Shown in pieces: positions 1 to 8,247 of a stretch of 64,000 bases of DNA (position 1 is the stretch's first letter; the number at the start of each line of letters is the position of its first letter). Source of the DNA: CAWJKP01 sp963843465 (lineage in GTDB: Bacteria; Planctomycetota; Planctomycetia; Pirellulales; Thermoguttaceae); the NCBI GenBank assembly GCA_963843465.1, contig CAWJKP010000009.1:372001-436000 (forward strand). The letters run 5' to 3'. The notes under the pieces are model-generated. The model saw only the letters and a program-made list of their open reading frames with translations. It ran no database searches and had not been told where the DNA came from. The position numbers were made by a program, and so were the translations under genes.

Positions 1-142
1 ATTCCTCTTCTCTGTTCCGAGTTTTCAGACGCTCGAAGCCGTCCCATTGTTGCTGCCGTGACGTCCGGGAGGTTCGCCATTTCCTGCCCCTCGCCACGCA
101 AAACGCACCCACAAATTCTGCCGACGAGCCTCAAAACTCACG

Positions 143-1271
143 CTACGCTGGGGCATCCAGGTCAAATAGCCGGTAGCTCTTGATCCGCTTGGCGCCGCCC
201 TTCTCCAGGCTTCCGCGGGAGAGCTGGTTGCACTCCATGACCCAGGAATATTCGACCTCCTCCAGTCCCATCGCCAGGCCCTTGGGCACCAGGGCCCTCA
301 AGAGCACCAGGCCCACGCCGATCCGCTGGTACTCCGGCAAAACATTGGCCGCCAGCAGGCGGATCTTCTTGATCTTCCGCTTGCCCGCCAGCAGCCGGAT
401 GATGCCGAAAGGCAGCAGCCGGCCGTCGATCCGGCGGATCCGCGGGTTGTAGTCGGGCAGGCAGAAGACGGCGCCGATCGGCTTGCCGTCGATCTCGGCC
501 GCCACGGCCAGCTCGGGAACGATCAGCCACCGCAAGCCCTTGGCCATGTGTTCGACCTCCGCCGCCGACATCGGCGCAAAACCCCAGTGGTCGACCATCG
601 ACCGGTTGTAAATGTCGAGGAACGACCGCACGTCCTCCAGAAACCGCGACGTACTCATCGGCCGCAGGTGGATGTTGTACCGCTGGATGATCTGCTCGGC
701 CAGCGGCGCCAACTTGGCCGAGCTCTTGGGCAGCATGTCCAGGTTGCCGTAATAGGCGTACATGTCCTGGGCCTTGCGGAAACCGCAGCTCTCCAAGAGC
801 CGCGGATAGTAGGGCGGGTTGTAAGGCATCAGGAAGGTCGGCGGCGAGTCGAATCCCTCGATCAGCGCCGTGCATGTAATTGAAGCCCGGGCTGGTCGGC
901 CCGCGGACCGCGAAAAGCCGCCGCTGGGCCAACCACTCCCGCACGGCGCCCAACAGCCCGTGGGCCACGTCCTGGTCGTCGATGCACTCGAAGAAGCCGA
1001 AAAACCCCATCTGCTCGTGGCGGTACTCGTTGTGGACGCGGTTCTCGATGGCCGCAATCCGCCCGCAGACTTCCTTCCCCCGGAAGGCCAGAAAGGTCTG
1101 GATCGAGTTCTTCTCCCAGAAGGGATGGGGCCGGTAGCCGACCAGCTCCTTCTGATCCATCCGCAAGGGCGGGATCCAGCAAGGATCATTCCGGTAGAGC
1201 TTCCAAGGGAACTCCAGGAAGAGCTTCTTCTCGCTGCGGGACTGAACCGGTTGGATGCGGAGCTCAGACAT
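143..1271 (-). CDS. GNAT-like acyltransferase family protein, frame broken once
   Basis: Start ATG at 1271 (MSELRIQPVQSRSEKKLFLE). The first ~133 residues read in one frame to NYMHG; from LIEGFDSPPTFLMPYNPPYY the protein continues in a second frame to a stop at 143. Joined, the product is about 376 residues, typical of an uncharacterised bacterial GNAT-fold family whose members carry an NY..G.LIEGFD.PPTF motif mid-protein. The C-terminal half has the GNAT-like segment PEYQRIGVGLVLLRALV, where the acyl-CoA pyrophosphate loop would lie. The break sits at a GCGC tract (865-868); adding one GC dinucleotide restores NYMHGALIEGFD exactly. No operon partner is obvious; the lipoprotein gene upstream is 65 bp away on the same strand. 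Substrate unknown. The family assignment is by motif memory; the frame repair is seen in the sequence. Confidence 0.72.
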
Positions 1272-1336
1272 GTCGATTGGCCTTCAGGGGTTTCGCCGCG
1301 GCCGTCCCTCCCCTCATAGCGAAGCCCGCCGGGTCC

Positions 1337-1939
1337 TCAGTATTTCAGATCGAAGTCCCACCCGGTTTCGTTCTCATCGGGCACCGCCCCACCAAGAGTT
1401 GTCGCCGTATTGTACTTGGGGGGAATATCCTCGCCGGCCTTGGTGATCTCGACGCGGTAGAGTCCCGGCGCCACGCCCGGCTTGCGCTCGGCCTCGTAGG
1501 CCGGCACGGTGGGCGACGTGCCGCCCTTCCCGTCGGTCTTGCCCGCCGCGGTGGGGATCCCGCTTCCCAGGAAGCTCTCCGGCACCAAGTTGACGGTGGC
1601 GTCGGCAAGCGGCCGGCCGTTGTGCATCACGTGTACGACGAACGTCTCGCGGCCGATCTTCCGCTGCTTCCATTGGGCCAGTAGAGCGGCGATGTCTTGC
1701 TCCGTGACCTTATTGGAGCGGGGGAAGGCCGCTCGCAGCCCTGGGGCCTTCTCCAGCTCCTGGGCGTCCAGGTAGCCATTCTTGTCCGCGTCGTAGAGCT
1801 CGATGGCCTTCTTCGCGGCGTCGGAGGCGATCTTTGGGGCAAGGACCGGCGCTACCCCGCCGCACCCGGCCGGCCCCAAGAGCCCAAGTCCGACAACCAG
1901 GATCAGAAGCTCCGAACGAGAAGGGCAGCAGGATTTCAT
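1337..1939 (-). CDS. Lipoprotein with EF-hand and carboxypeptidase-regulatory-like domain
   Basis: I place the start at ATG 1939 (MKSCCPSRSELLILVVGLGL), because a lipoprotein signal peptide with lipobox LLGPAGC follows at once; an in-frame start further upstream would give an implausible hydrophilic leader that overlaps the next gene. About 200 residues. An EF-hand-like calcium loop DADKNGYLDAQEL lies near residue 55. The C-terminal ~100 residues (HVMHNGRPLADATVNLVPESF and on) look like the transthyretin/carboxypeptidase regulatory-like fold common on planctomycete surface proteins. It lies directly downstream of the DUF1559 gene on the same strand, a pairing seen repeatedly in planctomycete genomes. 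Probably anchored in a membrane facing the periplasm. Function unknown. Confidence 0.75.
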   Translation of the reverse strand: MKSCCPSRSELLILVVGLGLLGPAGCGGVAPVLAPKIASDAAKKAIELYDADKNGYLDAQELEKAPGLRAAFPRSNKVTEQDIAALLAQWKQRKIGRETFVVHVMHNGRPLADATVNLVPESFLGSGIPTAAGKTDGKGGTSPTVPAYEAERKPGVAPGLYRVEITKAGEDIPPKYNTATTLGGAVPDENETGWDFDLKY

Positions 1940-1976
1940 GGCCGAGCGATGGCTTTCAGGAAAAGGGACACGTCGA

Positions 1977-2987
1977 CTAGAAGCTTCCGGCTGGGATCGG
2001 CTGGTGGTCGTTGCGGCTTCCGAGGTTGGCAAACGTGGTCGGGTCAACTTCATAACTGATCTTGTGGACCGAGCCGTCGCAGAAGACGAACATGCAAATA
2101 TTCACATGGGCGCTGCCGAACTGGGTTTGGGACGACTGGCCGGGCGTGTCCTGCAGCAGGTTGGGGCTCGCAAAACGGTACATGTCGTTGTCGATCCCGG
2201 GCGTCATGGGATGGTCGTCGCAGTAGACTGCCCCATCGGTATAGTGGTTGGGATCCATTTCCTTTTCTCCGAAGAGGATCGTATTGGAGAGGCCGTCGAA
2301 GATCAACGCCGGCGTCACCTCGCTGCGCTGATACGTGATCCCATTCCAGTTGCTGTCCGCCTGGTACCAGGTGGTGGACGAATCTCCTTGGGCGAGGGTC
2401 GACACGCCGCTGCTCAATTCGTCCCAGCCGGTGGTTCCCACGTTGGCCGCATAGTCGGTTCTGCTGCCAGACGGCATCCCGGACGTATCGGATTCAAGCA
2501 TGTTCTGGAAGGTCCTGGGGACGATCGAGAAGGGGTAGAGAATGCATCGCCGCCGCGACGGACAGATGAACATCGGCAGGGGCGTCTGGGTCTGTAGGGT
2601 GTTCACGGTGATGTAGCTGCTGGTGCCGTAAACCGACAGCGCAACGTCGTGCAGCGCCTGTTGCTCGATGAACGGGAACAGGTTGTAGATCCATCCGCCC
2701 GGCTGCTTCTTGCCGAAGCCGCGGGTGGGGTCGCCACCCCAGTCGTTCCCCCAACCGCCGCTGGGAAAGTAGCCCGTCTTGTCCACGTGCAGGGACGCCC
2801 CGATCCCCAACTGTTTGAGATTGTTGGAACACTGCGTTTGTCGCGCCGATTCGCGTGCTGCCTGGATCGCCGGCATCAGAAGACCCACGAGAATTCCGAT
2901 GATCGTGATGACCACCAGCAGCTCCACGAGCGTGAAGCCCGTGGGACGCCGATCCCGCGCCGCCAGTCGAGCCGCAATAGAGCGCAT
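1977..2987 (-). CDS. DUF1559 protein with type II/IV pseudopilin N-terminus
   Basis: Start ATG 2987 is supported by GGGAGG six bases upstream. The N-terminus has the prepilin peptidase site and methylated-helix pattern GFTLVELLVVITIIGILVGL, followed by the DUF1559 signature (AIQAARESARQTQCSNNLKQ). The C-terminal part has the usual DUF1559 ending with a display-like region (HVNICMFVFCDGSVHKISYE). About 336 residues, normal for the family. DUF1559 proteins occur in tens to hundreds of copies in planctomycete genomes and are thought to be pseudopilin-like exported proteins; the precise role is not known. The lipoprotein gene follows on the same strand. This is one of the strongest taxonomic markers in the window. 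Confidence 0.92.
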   Translation of the reverse strand: MRSIAARLAARDRRPTGFTLVELLVVITIIGILVGLLMPAIQAARESARQTQCSNNLKQLGIGASLHVDKTGYFPSGGWGNDWGGDPTRGFGKKQPGGWIYNLFPFIEQQALHDVALSVYGTSSYITVNTLQTQTPLPMFICPSRRRCILYPFSIVPRTFQNMLESDTSGMPSGSRTDYAANVGTTGWDELSSGVSTLAQGDSSTTWYQADSNWNGITYQRSEVTPALIFDGLSNTILFGEKEMDPNHYTDGAVYCDDHPMTPGIDNDMYRFASPNLLQDTPGQSSQTQFGSAHVNICMFVFCDGSVHKISYEVDPTTFANLGSRNDHQPIPAGSF

Positions 2988-3211
2988 GACCAACCTCCCG
3001 AGAACCCCTTGACTAACGCGCTATCCTCTGTCGCTTCATCCTATCCGAGAGGCGGCCTCTTCATCAATGGGGTCTGTTATCCGGCCGGGAAAACTGCAAA
3101 GTGGATGGTGGCAAACCGTGGATCGGGCTTGGTGCGTAGAAGGCCGGAACGGGCCCGCGGCGACAGCCTCCCTTGATCTGGGGGGTGGTGTTGCGAAACC
3201 GACTGAAGGGA

Positions 3212-3351
3212 AGTAGGGTGGGTCGAGCGGAGCGAGCCCCACCATTTGTGGTGCAGGCGTCTCGCCTGCCCGGGAAGAAGCAGGCGGGACGCCTGCACCA
3301 CAAGAGTTTGCCCGAAAAATGGTGGGGCGCGCTCCGCTCGACCCACCTTAC
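3212..3351. repeat. Nested palindrome: family A element inside a family B hairpin
   Basis: Outer arms (family B): GTAGGGTGGGTCGAGCGGAG at 3212 on and its inverse, ending CTCCGCTCGACCCACC, at 3320-3350. Inside lies a complete family A palindrome at 3246-3303, with arm TTGTGGTGCAGGCGTCTCGC and its inverse ending GCCTGCACCACAA. One family therefore appears to have inserted within the loop of another. The composite ends 25 bp before the nikR start, so it could also form part of that gene's 5' region. Confidence 0.85.
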
Positions 3352-3375
3352 ACTCTACGCGCGGGGGAGAAAATC

Positions 3376-3789
3376 GTGTCGGAGATCGTTCGCTTTTCGG
3401 TTTCGGTGGAAGACGACCTGCTGGAGAAGTTCGATCGCTTCTGCGAGGAGGAGCAGTTCGCCACTCGCAGCGAGGCGGTCCGCCAATTGATCCGCGATAA
3501 GCTCACCCGGCGGGCCTGGCAATCCGACAAGAGCCATGTGGCCGGCACGCTGACCCTGGTCTACGATCACCACCGCCCCCAGCTCCGCGACCGGCTGATC
3601 CAGTTGCAGCACGACAACACCGATCTGGTGATCTCGACGGTCCACGCCCACCTGGACCACGACCTCTGCCTGGAAGTGATCTTGCTGCACGGCCCGGCCG
3701 GCCGGTTGCAAGCGATTGCTTCTCAATTGGGAGGCATGAAAGGGATTTTCAAGGGGGAGCTGGTGATGGCCAGCGCCGAGGAGCAGTAG
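3376..3789 (+). CDS. nikR: Nickel-responsive transcriptional regulator NikR
   Basis: Start GTG 3376 (VSEIVRFSVSVEDDLLEKFD) has GGGGGAGA just upstream, and the resulting 137 residues match the family length. An N-terminal ribbon-helix-helix (to about residue 45, SRSEAVRQLIRDKL-like) binds DNA. The C-terminal ACT-like domain carries all the high-affinity nickel ligands: a His in VYDHHRP, the pair H-A-H in VHAHLDHDLC, and the Cys of that motif. NikR represses nickel uptake genes when nickel is sufficient; no nik transporter is in the window. Because CooS and AcsB, encoded 40 kb downstream, are nickel enzymes, a nickel regulator nearby makes sense, but direct control of those operons is only a guess. 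Confidence 0.93.
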   Translation: MSEIVRFSVSVEDDLLEKFDRFCEEEQFATRSEAVRQLIRDKLTRRAWQSDKSHVAGTLTLVYDHHRPQLRDRLIQLQHDNTDLVISTVHAHLDHDLCLEVILLHGPAGRLQAIASQLGGMKGIFKGELVMASAEEQ

Positions 3790-3848
3790 TTTGCGCAGTG
3801 CCCCTCTCGGGGACAGAGAGGAGGCCGCAGCAGCGCCTTCGCCCGTCC

Positions 3849-4342
3849 TCACTTCGTCGCGCCGATCGACTCCATGCGGGAGCGGAGAAAGTGGTTTACC
3901 GCGTCGGTATGAGTAAGGGGGAGCAAGTGCCCGGCACCGGGGACAATCACGTCGGGCCGGGTCAGGCGGCAGGGGAGAATCCGGTCGCGGTCGCCGTGGA
4001 TCTGAAAGAGCGGACAGCGGAGCACGGCAGCAGTCGGCCGCCATCCCAGGGCGGCCAAACCTGCCCAGCGAACGTGCCGCCCGCTACAGTCGGCGAACTG
4101 GCGAAAGACCGAGCGCATGACGGGCCGCATACGCTCGCCCGCTGCCGCAAGGATCCCGTCCGCCAACCGCCCGGATCGAAAGCCGCGGCCATTCGCTCCG
4201 CGTAGGACGCGAGCGTATCCCTTGGTTGTAGGGGAATCCAGCGGGCCGCAATGAGGTTGGGAAAAGCGTCCTTCTGCGCATCAAAGAGCCGCTGGTCGGC
4301 CCCCATGCCGGAGATCAGAACCAACGGCCATTGCCCGGACAA
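3849..4342 (-). pseudogene. Alpha/beta hydrolase remnant lacking its nucleophile
   Basis: The start region (MSGQWPLVLISGMGADQRLF, ATG 4342) is a normal hydrolase N-terminus with oxyanion-loop strand, reading to about AAAFDPG. The sequence then jumps to another frame encoding only the C-terminal part: FQIHGDRDRILP (catalytic acid strand) and VPGAGHLLPLTH (catalytic His), stop at 3849. The middle third, which should hold the GxSxG nucleophile elbow and lid, is absent, so a deletion of roughly 100 residues plus a frame change has occurred. Unlike the other broken genes here, this cannot be repaired by one dinucleotide. It is convergent with nikR, about 60 bp away. Confidence 0.8.
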
Positions 4343-4360
4343 GGTCGTGAATCTTTGTCG

Positions 4361-4450
4361 TTAATCTTTACGGTGGCGAATCTTAGATCGCATACGCCGC
4401 TTTTTGCGGCCGAGCTTACGGCGGCCTTTGCCAGTTTTCTTCGTTCCCAC
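4361..4450 (-). CDS. Very short, highly basic protein (29 aa), ribosomal-like
   Basis: A GTG start at 4450 preceded by GGAGA with five-base spacing opens a 29-codon frame ending TAA. The product is almost entirely Lys/Arg: MGTKKTGKGRRKLGRKKRRM then a short R/K/H tail. It resembles in composition the smallest ribosomal or ribosome-associated proteins (Thx, or the AURKAIP1/COX24 type), but I cannot assign it to a family. It has its own candidate promoter (4527-4556) with a 77-base leader. Codons are not those of a random shadow frame, and no other gene occupies this strand. Easily missed by gene callers. Confidence 0.65.
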   Translation of the reverse strand: MGTKKTGKGRRKLGRKKRRMRSKIRHRKD

Positions 4451-4526
4451 GCAAGTCTCCGTAAAATGTTCAAGAGGCGGTCAAGCGCTGGATAGCCCGA
4501 GGCTCCCCCGTGCCCGCGAGAGGGTC

Positions 4527-4556
4527 ACTATAGCAGACGTTCGGCCACTCGGGCAA
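4527..4556 (-). promoter_or_regulatory. Candidate sigma70-type promoter for the 29-aa gene
   Basis: Read on the minus strand: -35 TTGCCC (4551-4556), 18-base spacer, -10 TATAGT (4527-4532, five of six consensus). It points at the small basic protein gene 77 bases downstream. Seen in sequence only. Confidence 0.45.
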
Positions 4557-4607
4557 GGGGGGTAAGCCGAGTTGCTCTCCCCGGGTCTTGCCGCAACCGG
4601 CGAATCT

Positions 4608-4692
4608 GTAGGGAACGCCCTCCGTGGCGTTCCTGGCCCCGGAAGCGGGCCGTCTTGCTCGTGGGCGGAACGCCACAGAGGGCGTTCCCTAC
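4608..4692. repeat. Palindromic repeat family G
   Basis: Inverted arms GTAGGGAACGCCCTCCGTGG (4608 on) and its near-perfect inverse ending AGGGCGTTCCCTAC (4692), separated by a ~35-base loop. It lies in the gap between the divergent small genes at 4450 and 4819. Single copy in this window. Confidence 0.8.
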
Positions 4693-4818
4693 AGTGGTGT
4701 GTCCCTACCGTGGGCGGGCATAACCCTTTGGCCTCATTCAATCCGCCTGCCGCGGGTACTAGAATGGGTATAGGGCCGCCCTGGGCGGCGGCCTGTCCTT
4801 GGAGATAGGAGAAATGCC

Positions 4819-5007
4819 ATGAGCGACCAACCCCATTTGAGCCCAGCGGAGTGGGACCTGGTGGCGGAACTCCTGGAGCAAGAATGCCGGGAGTTGCCGG
4901 TCGAAATCCACCACACGCGATCTACCAGCGTGAAGACGGAGCTGCACCAACGGCTGGAAGTGGCCCGCAGCGCTTTGGAACACGCGCGGACGCCGGTGGC
5001 CGTTTGA
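4819..5007 (+). CDS. Small conserved-looking acidic protein (62 aa)
   Basis: ATG 4819 has AGGAG seven bases upstream. The 62-residue product (MSDQPHLSPAEWDLVAELLE at its start) ends in a predicted helical pair with the segment HHTRSTSVKTELHQRLEVAR. Short proteins with a similar H-T-x-S/T-x-x-x-x-x-L-x-x-R core are frequent hypothetical proteins in planctomycetes; I do not know a function. No signal peptide or membrane segment, so probably cytoplasmic. A family C palindrome follows before polA. Confidence 0.7.
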   Translation: MSDQPHLSPAEWDLVAELLEQECRELPVEIHHTRSTSVKTELHQRLEVARSALEHARTPVAV

Positions 5008-5050
5008 CGGACAGCCAAGTATGATTGCCGGTTGTCCCGGGCAACGATGA

Positions 5051-5159
5051 GAAGCTGTTTCAGACCCCGGGAGCCAGGGTCGGGCAGGAATGCCCAACCT
5101 ACAGCGGGCGTAGGATGGGCATTCTTGCCCGTCGCCACGCTCCGGTCTTGAAACAGCTA
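5051..5159. repeat. Palindromic repeat family C (first copy)
   Basis: A ~109-bp element. Outer arms AAGCTGTTTCAGACC and GGTCTTGAAACAGCT flank an inner hairpin CGGGCAGGAATGCCCAACCT / GGATGGGCATTCTTGCCCG (5081-5131). A second copy lies at 23575-23722. Confidence 0.88.
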
Positions 5160-5213
5160 GTGGGGAAATTCCGCCAGCTCGATGCGCTGGCCTTGCGATC
5201 ATACTTTCCGGCC

Positions 5214-8138
5214 ATGCCCAAACCCTCCCGCCAAAAGCAGCTTTTCGACCTCGATCCCGCGCCGCCGTCGGCGGCTGAGGACCCGGCGGCGCTGGCAACT
5301 CCTTCTCTGGCTGGGGAACAGGCGATGGCGCCGGCGGTTGCGCGGGTGGCCGCCGGCGAAGCCGCGCCTGCGGTTTCCCTCGTGGCGACCTCGCCGCCGG
5401 ATTCGCTGGTGGGGAAGAAAATCTACGTGGTCGACGCGAATTCGCTGATCCACCAGGTTTTCCACGCCCTGCCGCCGATGTCCAGCCCGCAAGGCGAGCC
5501 GGTGGGAGCCGTCTTCGGCTTCTCGCGGGACCTGTTCTACCTGCTGGAAGAGAAACGGCCGGACTACCTGTTCTCGGCGTTCGACCTGCCCGGCAAGACC
5601 TTCCGCCACGCGATGTACCAGCCCTACAAAGAGCAGCGGCCGGAAATGGACGTCGATCTGGCCTCGCAACTGCCGTTGATCCGCCAGGTGATCGAGGCGC
5701 TGGGCGTCCCCGCGCTGGGGCTGGAATCGTTCGAGGCCGACGACATCCTGGCCACCTTGGCCCAAATCTGCGGCGAGCGGGGCGGCCACTGCTATTTGGT
5801 CACCGGCGACAAGGACTGCCGCCAACTGATCACCGACCGGGTCTTGGTCTACAACATCCGCAAGGACCAGGTGATCGACCGCCAGGCGCTGTGGGAGGAT
5901 TGGGGCATCGTGCCCGAGCAGGTGGTCGACTTCCAGGCCCTGGTAGGCGACTCGGTCGACAACGTGCCGGGCGTGCCGCTGATCGGGCCCAAGTTCGCCC
6001 GGCAGTTGCTCCAGCAATATGGCACGCTGGAATCGGTCCTCGATCATGCGGGGGAAGTGCCCGGCGAGAAGCGAAGACAGAGCCTGCTGGACAGCCGCCC
6101 GCTGGCCATGCTCAGCCGCGACCTGGTGCGGTTGAATCGGCATGTGCCGGTGCCCATCGACTGGAACGGCGGCCGGGTGGGCCGGATCGATCGCCCGCGA
6201 CTGGCGGACCTTTTCCGCCGCTTCGGCTTCCGCTCGCTGGTCCAGCGGGTCGACTCGCTGGCCGGGCGGCTCGGCCTGCCCGTGGCGGCGACCCCCGTGC
6301 CGCGGACCGAGGTCCGCTGCCACGTGGTCGACACGCCCGAAGAGCTGGACTGGCTGGTCCAACAGCTCCCACGGCAGACGATCCTCTCCATCGACCTGGA
6401 GACCACCAGCCTGTGGCCCCGCTGGGCCGAGATCGTCGGCCTGGCGATGACCTGGAAGGACGACGAGGCCTGGTACGTCCCGCTCCGCGGGCCGGCGGGC
6501 CAGCGCTGCCTCGATCCGCAGTCGGCGCTGGATTCGTTGCGGCCGGTGCTGGAGAATGCGGCCATCGAGAAGATCGGCCAGAACTTGAAGTATGACATGA
6601 TTGTGCTGCGCTCAGCGGGCGTCGAGCTGGCCGGGGTGACCTTCGATTGCATGGTGGCCAGCTACCTTTTGGACGCCGGCCAGCGCAACCACAGCCTCGA
6701 CGAAATCGCCAAACACTACCTGGGCTACGGCAAGCTGGAGATCCCCATCGGCACGGGCAAGAGCCAGAAGCGGATGGACGAGGTGCCCATTCGCCAGGTC
6801 GCCGAATATGCCGCGCAGGACGTCGTCTTGCCGCTGCGGCTGCGGCCGATGCTCTTGGCCCGGCTCGTCGAGGCCGGCCTGGAAAGGCTTTTCAGCGAGT
6901 TGGAGATCCCGCTCATCGGCGTGCTGGTGGAGCTGGAATACAACGGCGTGAAGGTCGATCGTCCGCGGCTGGCGGATCTCAGCCGGCGTTTCGGCGACCG
7001 CCTGGCGGCGGTCGAGCAAGAGATCCGCGCCCTGGCCGGGCACGAATTGAACATCGCCTCGCCCAAGCAGCTCCAGCAGGTGCTCTTCGGGGAGCTGAAG
7101 CTGCCGGTGCTCAAGAAGACGGCTACCGGCCCGAGCACCGACGCCGGAGTTCTGGAGGAGCTGGCCGCAATCCACCCGCTGCCGGCGAAAATTGTCGAGT
7201 TTCGGCAGTATGCCAAGCTGAAGGGAACGTACGTCGATGCCCTGCCGGACATGATCTATCCTCAGACCGGCCGCGTCCATGCCTCGTTCAACCAGGGGGT
7301 CGCGGCGACCGGGCGGCTGAGCTCCAGCGACCCGAACTTGCAGAACATCCCCATCCGCAGCGAGGAGGGCCGGGAAATCCGCTCGGCCTTCATCCCCGGC
7401 CGGGACGACTGGCTGCTGCTGGCCGCCGACTACTCGCAGATCGAGCTGCGGGTGCTGGCCCATTTCTCGCGGGACCAAACGCTTTGCGAGGCCTTTGCCC
7501 GAGACGAGGACATCCATGCCCGGGTGGCCAGCCAGGTCTACCACGTGCCCCTCGATGCGGTCACGCCCGAGATGCGCCGCAAGGCCAAGGCGGTGAACTT
7601 CGGCGTGATCTACGGGCAGACGCCCTTCGGGCTGGCCAAGCAGTTGCGGATCGAGAAGGCCGAGGCCGCCGCCTTCATCGATGCCTACTTCCAGGGGTAC
7701 CCGGGAATCAGTCTCTTCTTCGATCGCCTGCTGGCCGAGTGCCAAAAGAACGGGTATGTGACCACCATCCTCGGGCGCCGCCGGGCGATCGCCGGTGTCC
7801 GGACGGATGGCGGCCGCCAGCGAAACCTGGCCGAGCGGACGGCGATCAACACCGTCATCCAGGGCTCCGCGGCGGACCTGATCAAGCGGGCGATGATCGC
7901 CATCCACTGTCGCCTGTCGGCCCGGCCCTGGGCCGCCCGGATGCTGCTGCAGATCCACGACGAGCTGGTGTTCGAGGTCCCGCCTGAGGAACTGGGCGAT
8001 CTGGCGCAAATGGTCGCCGAGGAGATGGCCGGGACAAAGGCTTTAAGCGTGCCGCTGAAAGTCGACCTGAAAGCCGGTCCGAACTGGGCGGACGTGAAGG
8101 TCTTTTCCCCCTCTCCTTCCGGGAGAGGGTTGGGGTGA
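5214..8138 (+). CDS. polA: DNA polymerase I
   Basis: I choose ATG 5214 (MPKPSRQKQLFDLDP) because sequence upstream in frame is the family C repeat. About 974 residues, slightly long for PolA owing to an Ala/Pro-rich N-terminal extension. The 5'-3' exonuclease domain starts near residue 65 (IYVVDANSLIHQ; SFEADDILATLA). A proofreading 3'-5' exonuclease keeps its acidic residues (SIDLETTSLW near 390, NLKYDMIVL, YAAQDVVLPL). The polymerase domain has motif A DYSQIELRVLAH (~738), motif B RRKAKAVNFGVIYGQ (~787) and motif C IHDELVFEV (~914), all intact. It fills gaps after Okazaki primer removal and in excision repair. The last ~10 residues (SPSPSGRGLG) come from a repeat hairpin overlapping the 3' end. 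Confidence 0.97.
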   Translation: MPKPSRQKQLFDLDPAPPSAAEDPAALATPSLAGEQAMAPAVARVAAGEAAPAVSLVATSPPDSLVGKKIYVVDANSLIHQVFHALPPMSSPQGEPVGAVFGFSRDLFYLLEEKRPDYLFSAFDLPGKTFRHAMYQPYKEQRPEMDVDLASQLPLIRQVIEALGVPALGLESFEADDILATLAQICGERGGHCYLVTGDKDCRQLITDRVLVYNIRKDQVIDRQALWEDWGIVPEQVVDFQALVGDSVDNVPGVPLIGPKFARQLLQQYGTLESVLDHAGEVPGEKRRQSLLDSRPLAMLSRDLVRLNRHVPVPIDWNGGRVGRIDRPRLADLFRRFGFRSLVQRVDSLAGRLGLPVAATPVPRTEVRCHVVDTPEELDWLVQQLPRQTILSIDLETTSLWPRWAEIVGLAMTWKDDEAWYVPLRGPAGQRCLDPQSALDSLRPVLENAAIEKIGQNLKYDMIVLRSAGVELAGVTFDCMVASYLLDAGQRNHSLDEIAKHYLGYGKLEIPIGTGKSQKRMDEVPIRQVAEYAAQDVVLPLRLRPMLLARLVEAGLERLFSELEIPLIGVLVELEYNGVKVDRPRLADLSRRFGDRLAAVEQEIRALAGHELNIASPKQLQQVLFGELKLPVLKKTATGPSTDAGVLEELAAIHPLPAKIVEFRQYAKLKGTYVDALPDMIYPQTGRVHASFNQGVAATGRLSSSDPNLQNIPIRSEEGREIRSAFIPGRDDWLLLAADYSQIELRVLAHFSRDQTLCEAFARDEDIHARVASQVYHVPLDAVTPEMRRKAKAVNFGVIYGQTPFGLAKQLRIEKAEAAAFIDAYFQGYPGISLFFDRLLAECQKNGYVTTILGRRRAIAGVRTDGGRQRNLAERTAINTVIQGSAADLIKRAMIAIHCRLSARPWAARMLLQIHDELVFEVPPEELGDLAQMVAEEMAGTKALSVPLKVDLKAGPNWADVKVFSPSPSGRGLG

Positions 8139-8142
8139 GGGG
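8107..8142. repeat. Hairpin repeat overlapping the 3' end of polA
   Basis: CCCCTCTCC (8108-8116) pairs with GGGAGAGGG (8121-8129), followed by a GGGGTGAGGGG tail. The polA stop codon lies inside it. A similar CCCTCTCCC / GGGAGAGGG hairpin is at 11845-11876. It could serve as a transcription terminator, but there is no U-tract. Confidence 0.6.
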
Positions 8143-8247
8143 CGCCACACACGGCGACCGGCACGAAAAAGACGACCTACAAGCGATACGACGCTTTGTA
8201 ACCTATTCCCTGCTTGATGCTAGCCGTCAACCACGCGATTCTTGGCA

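Noticed and set aside
1..142. Possible gene end at the left edge
   Set aside because: No frame gives recognisable coding sequence; only a partial match to the 61253 repeat arm is seen.
3244..3305. CRISPR-like direct repeats from recurring GCAGGCG units
   Set aside because: The repeats are inverted, isolated palindromes without regularly spaced unique spacers, and no cas genes are near.
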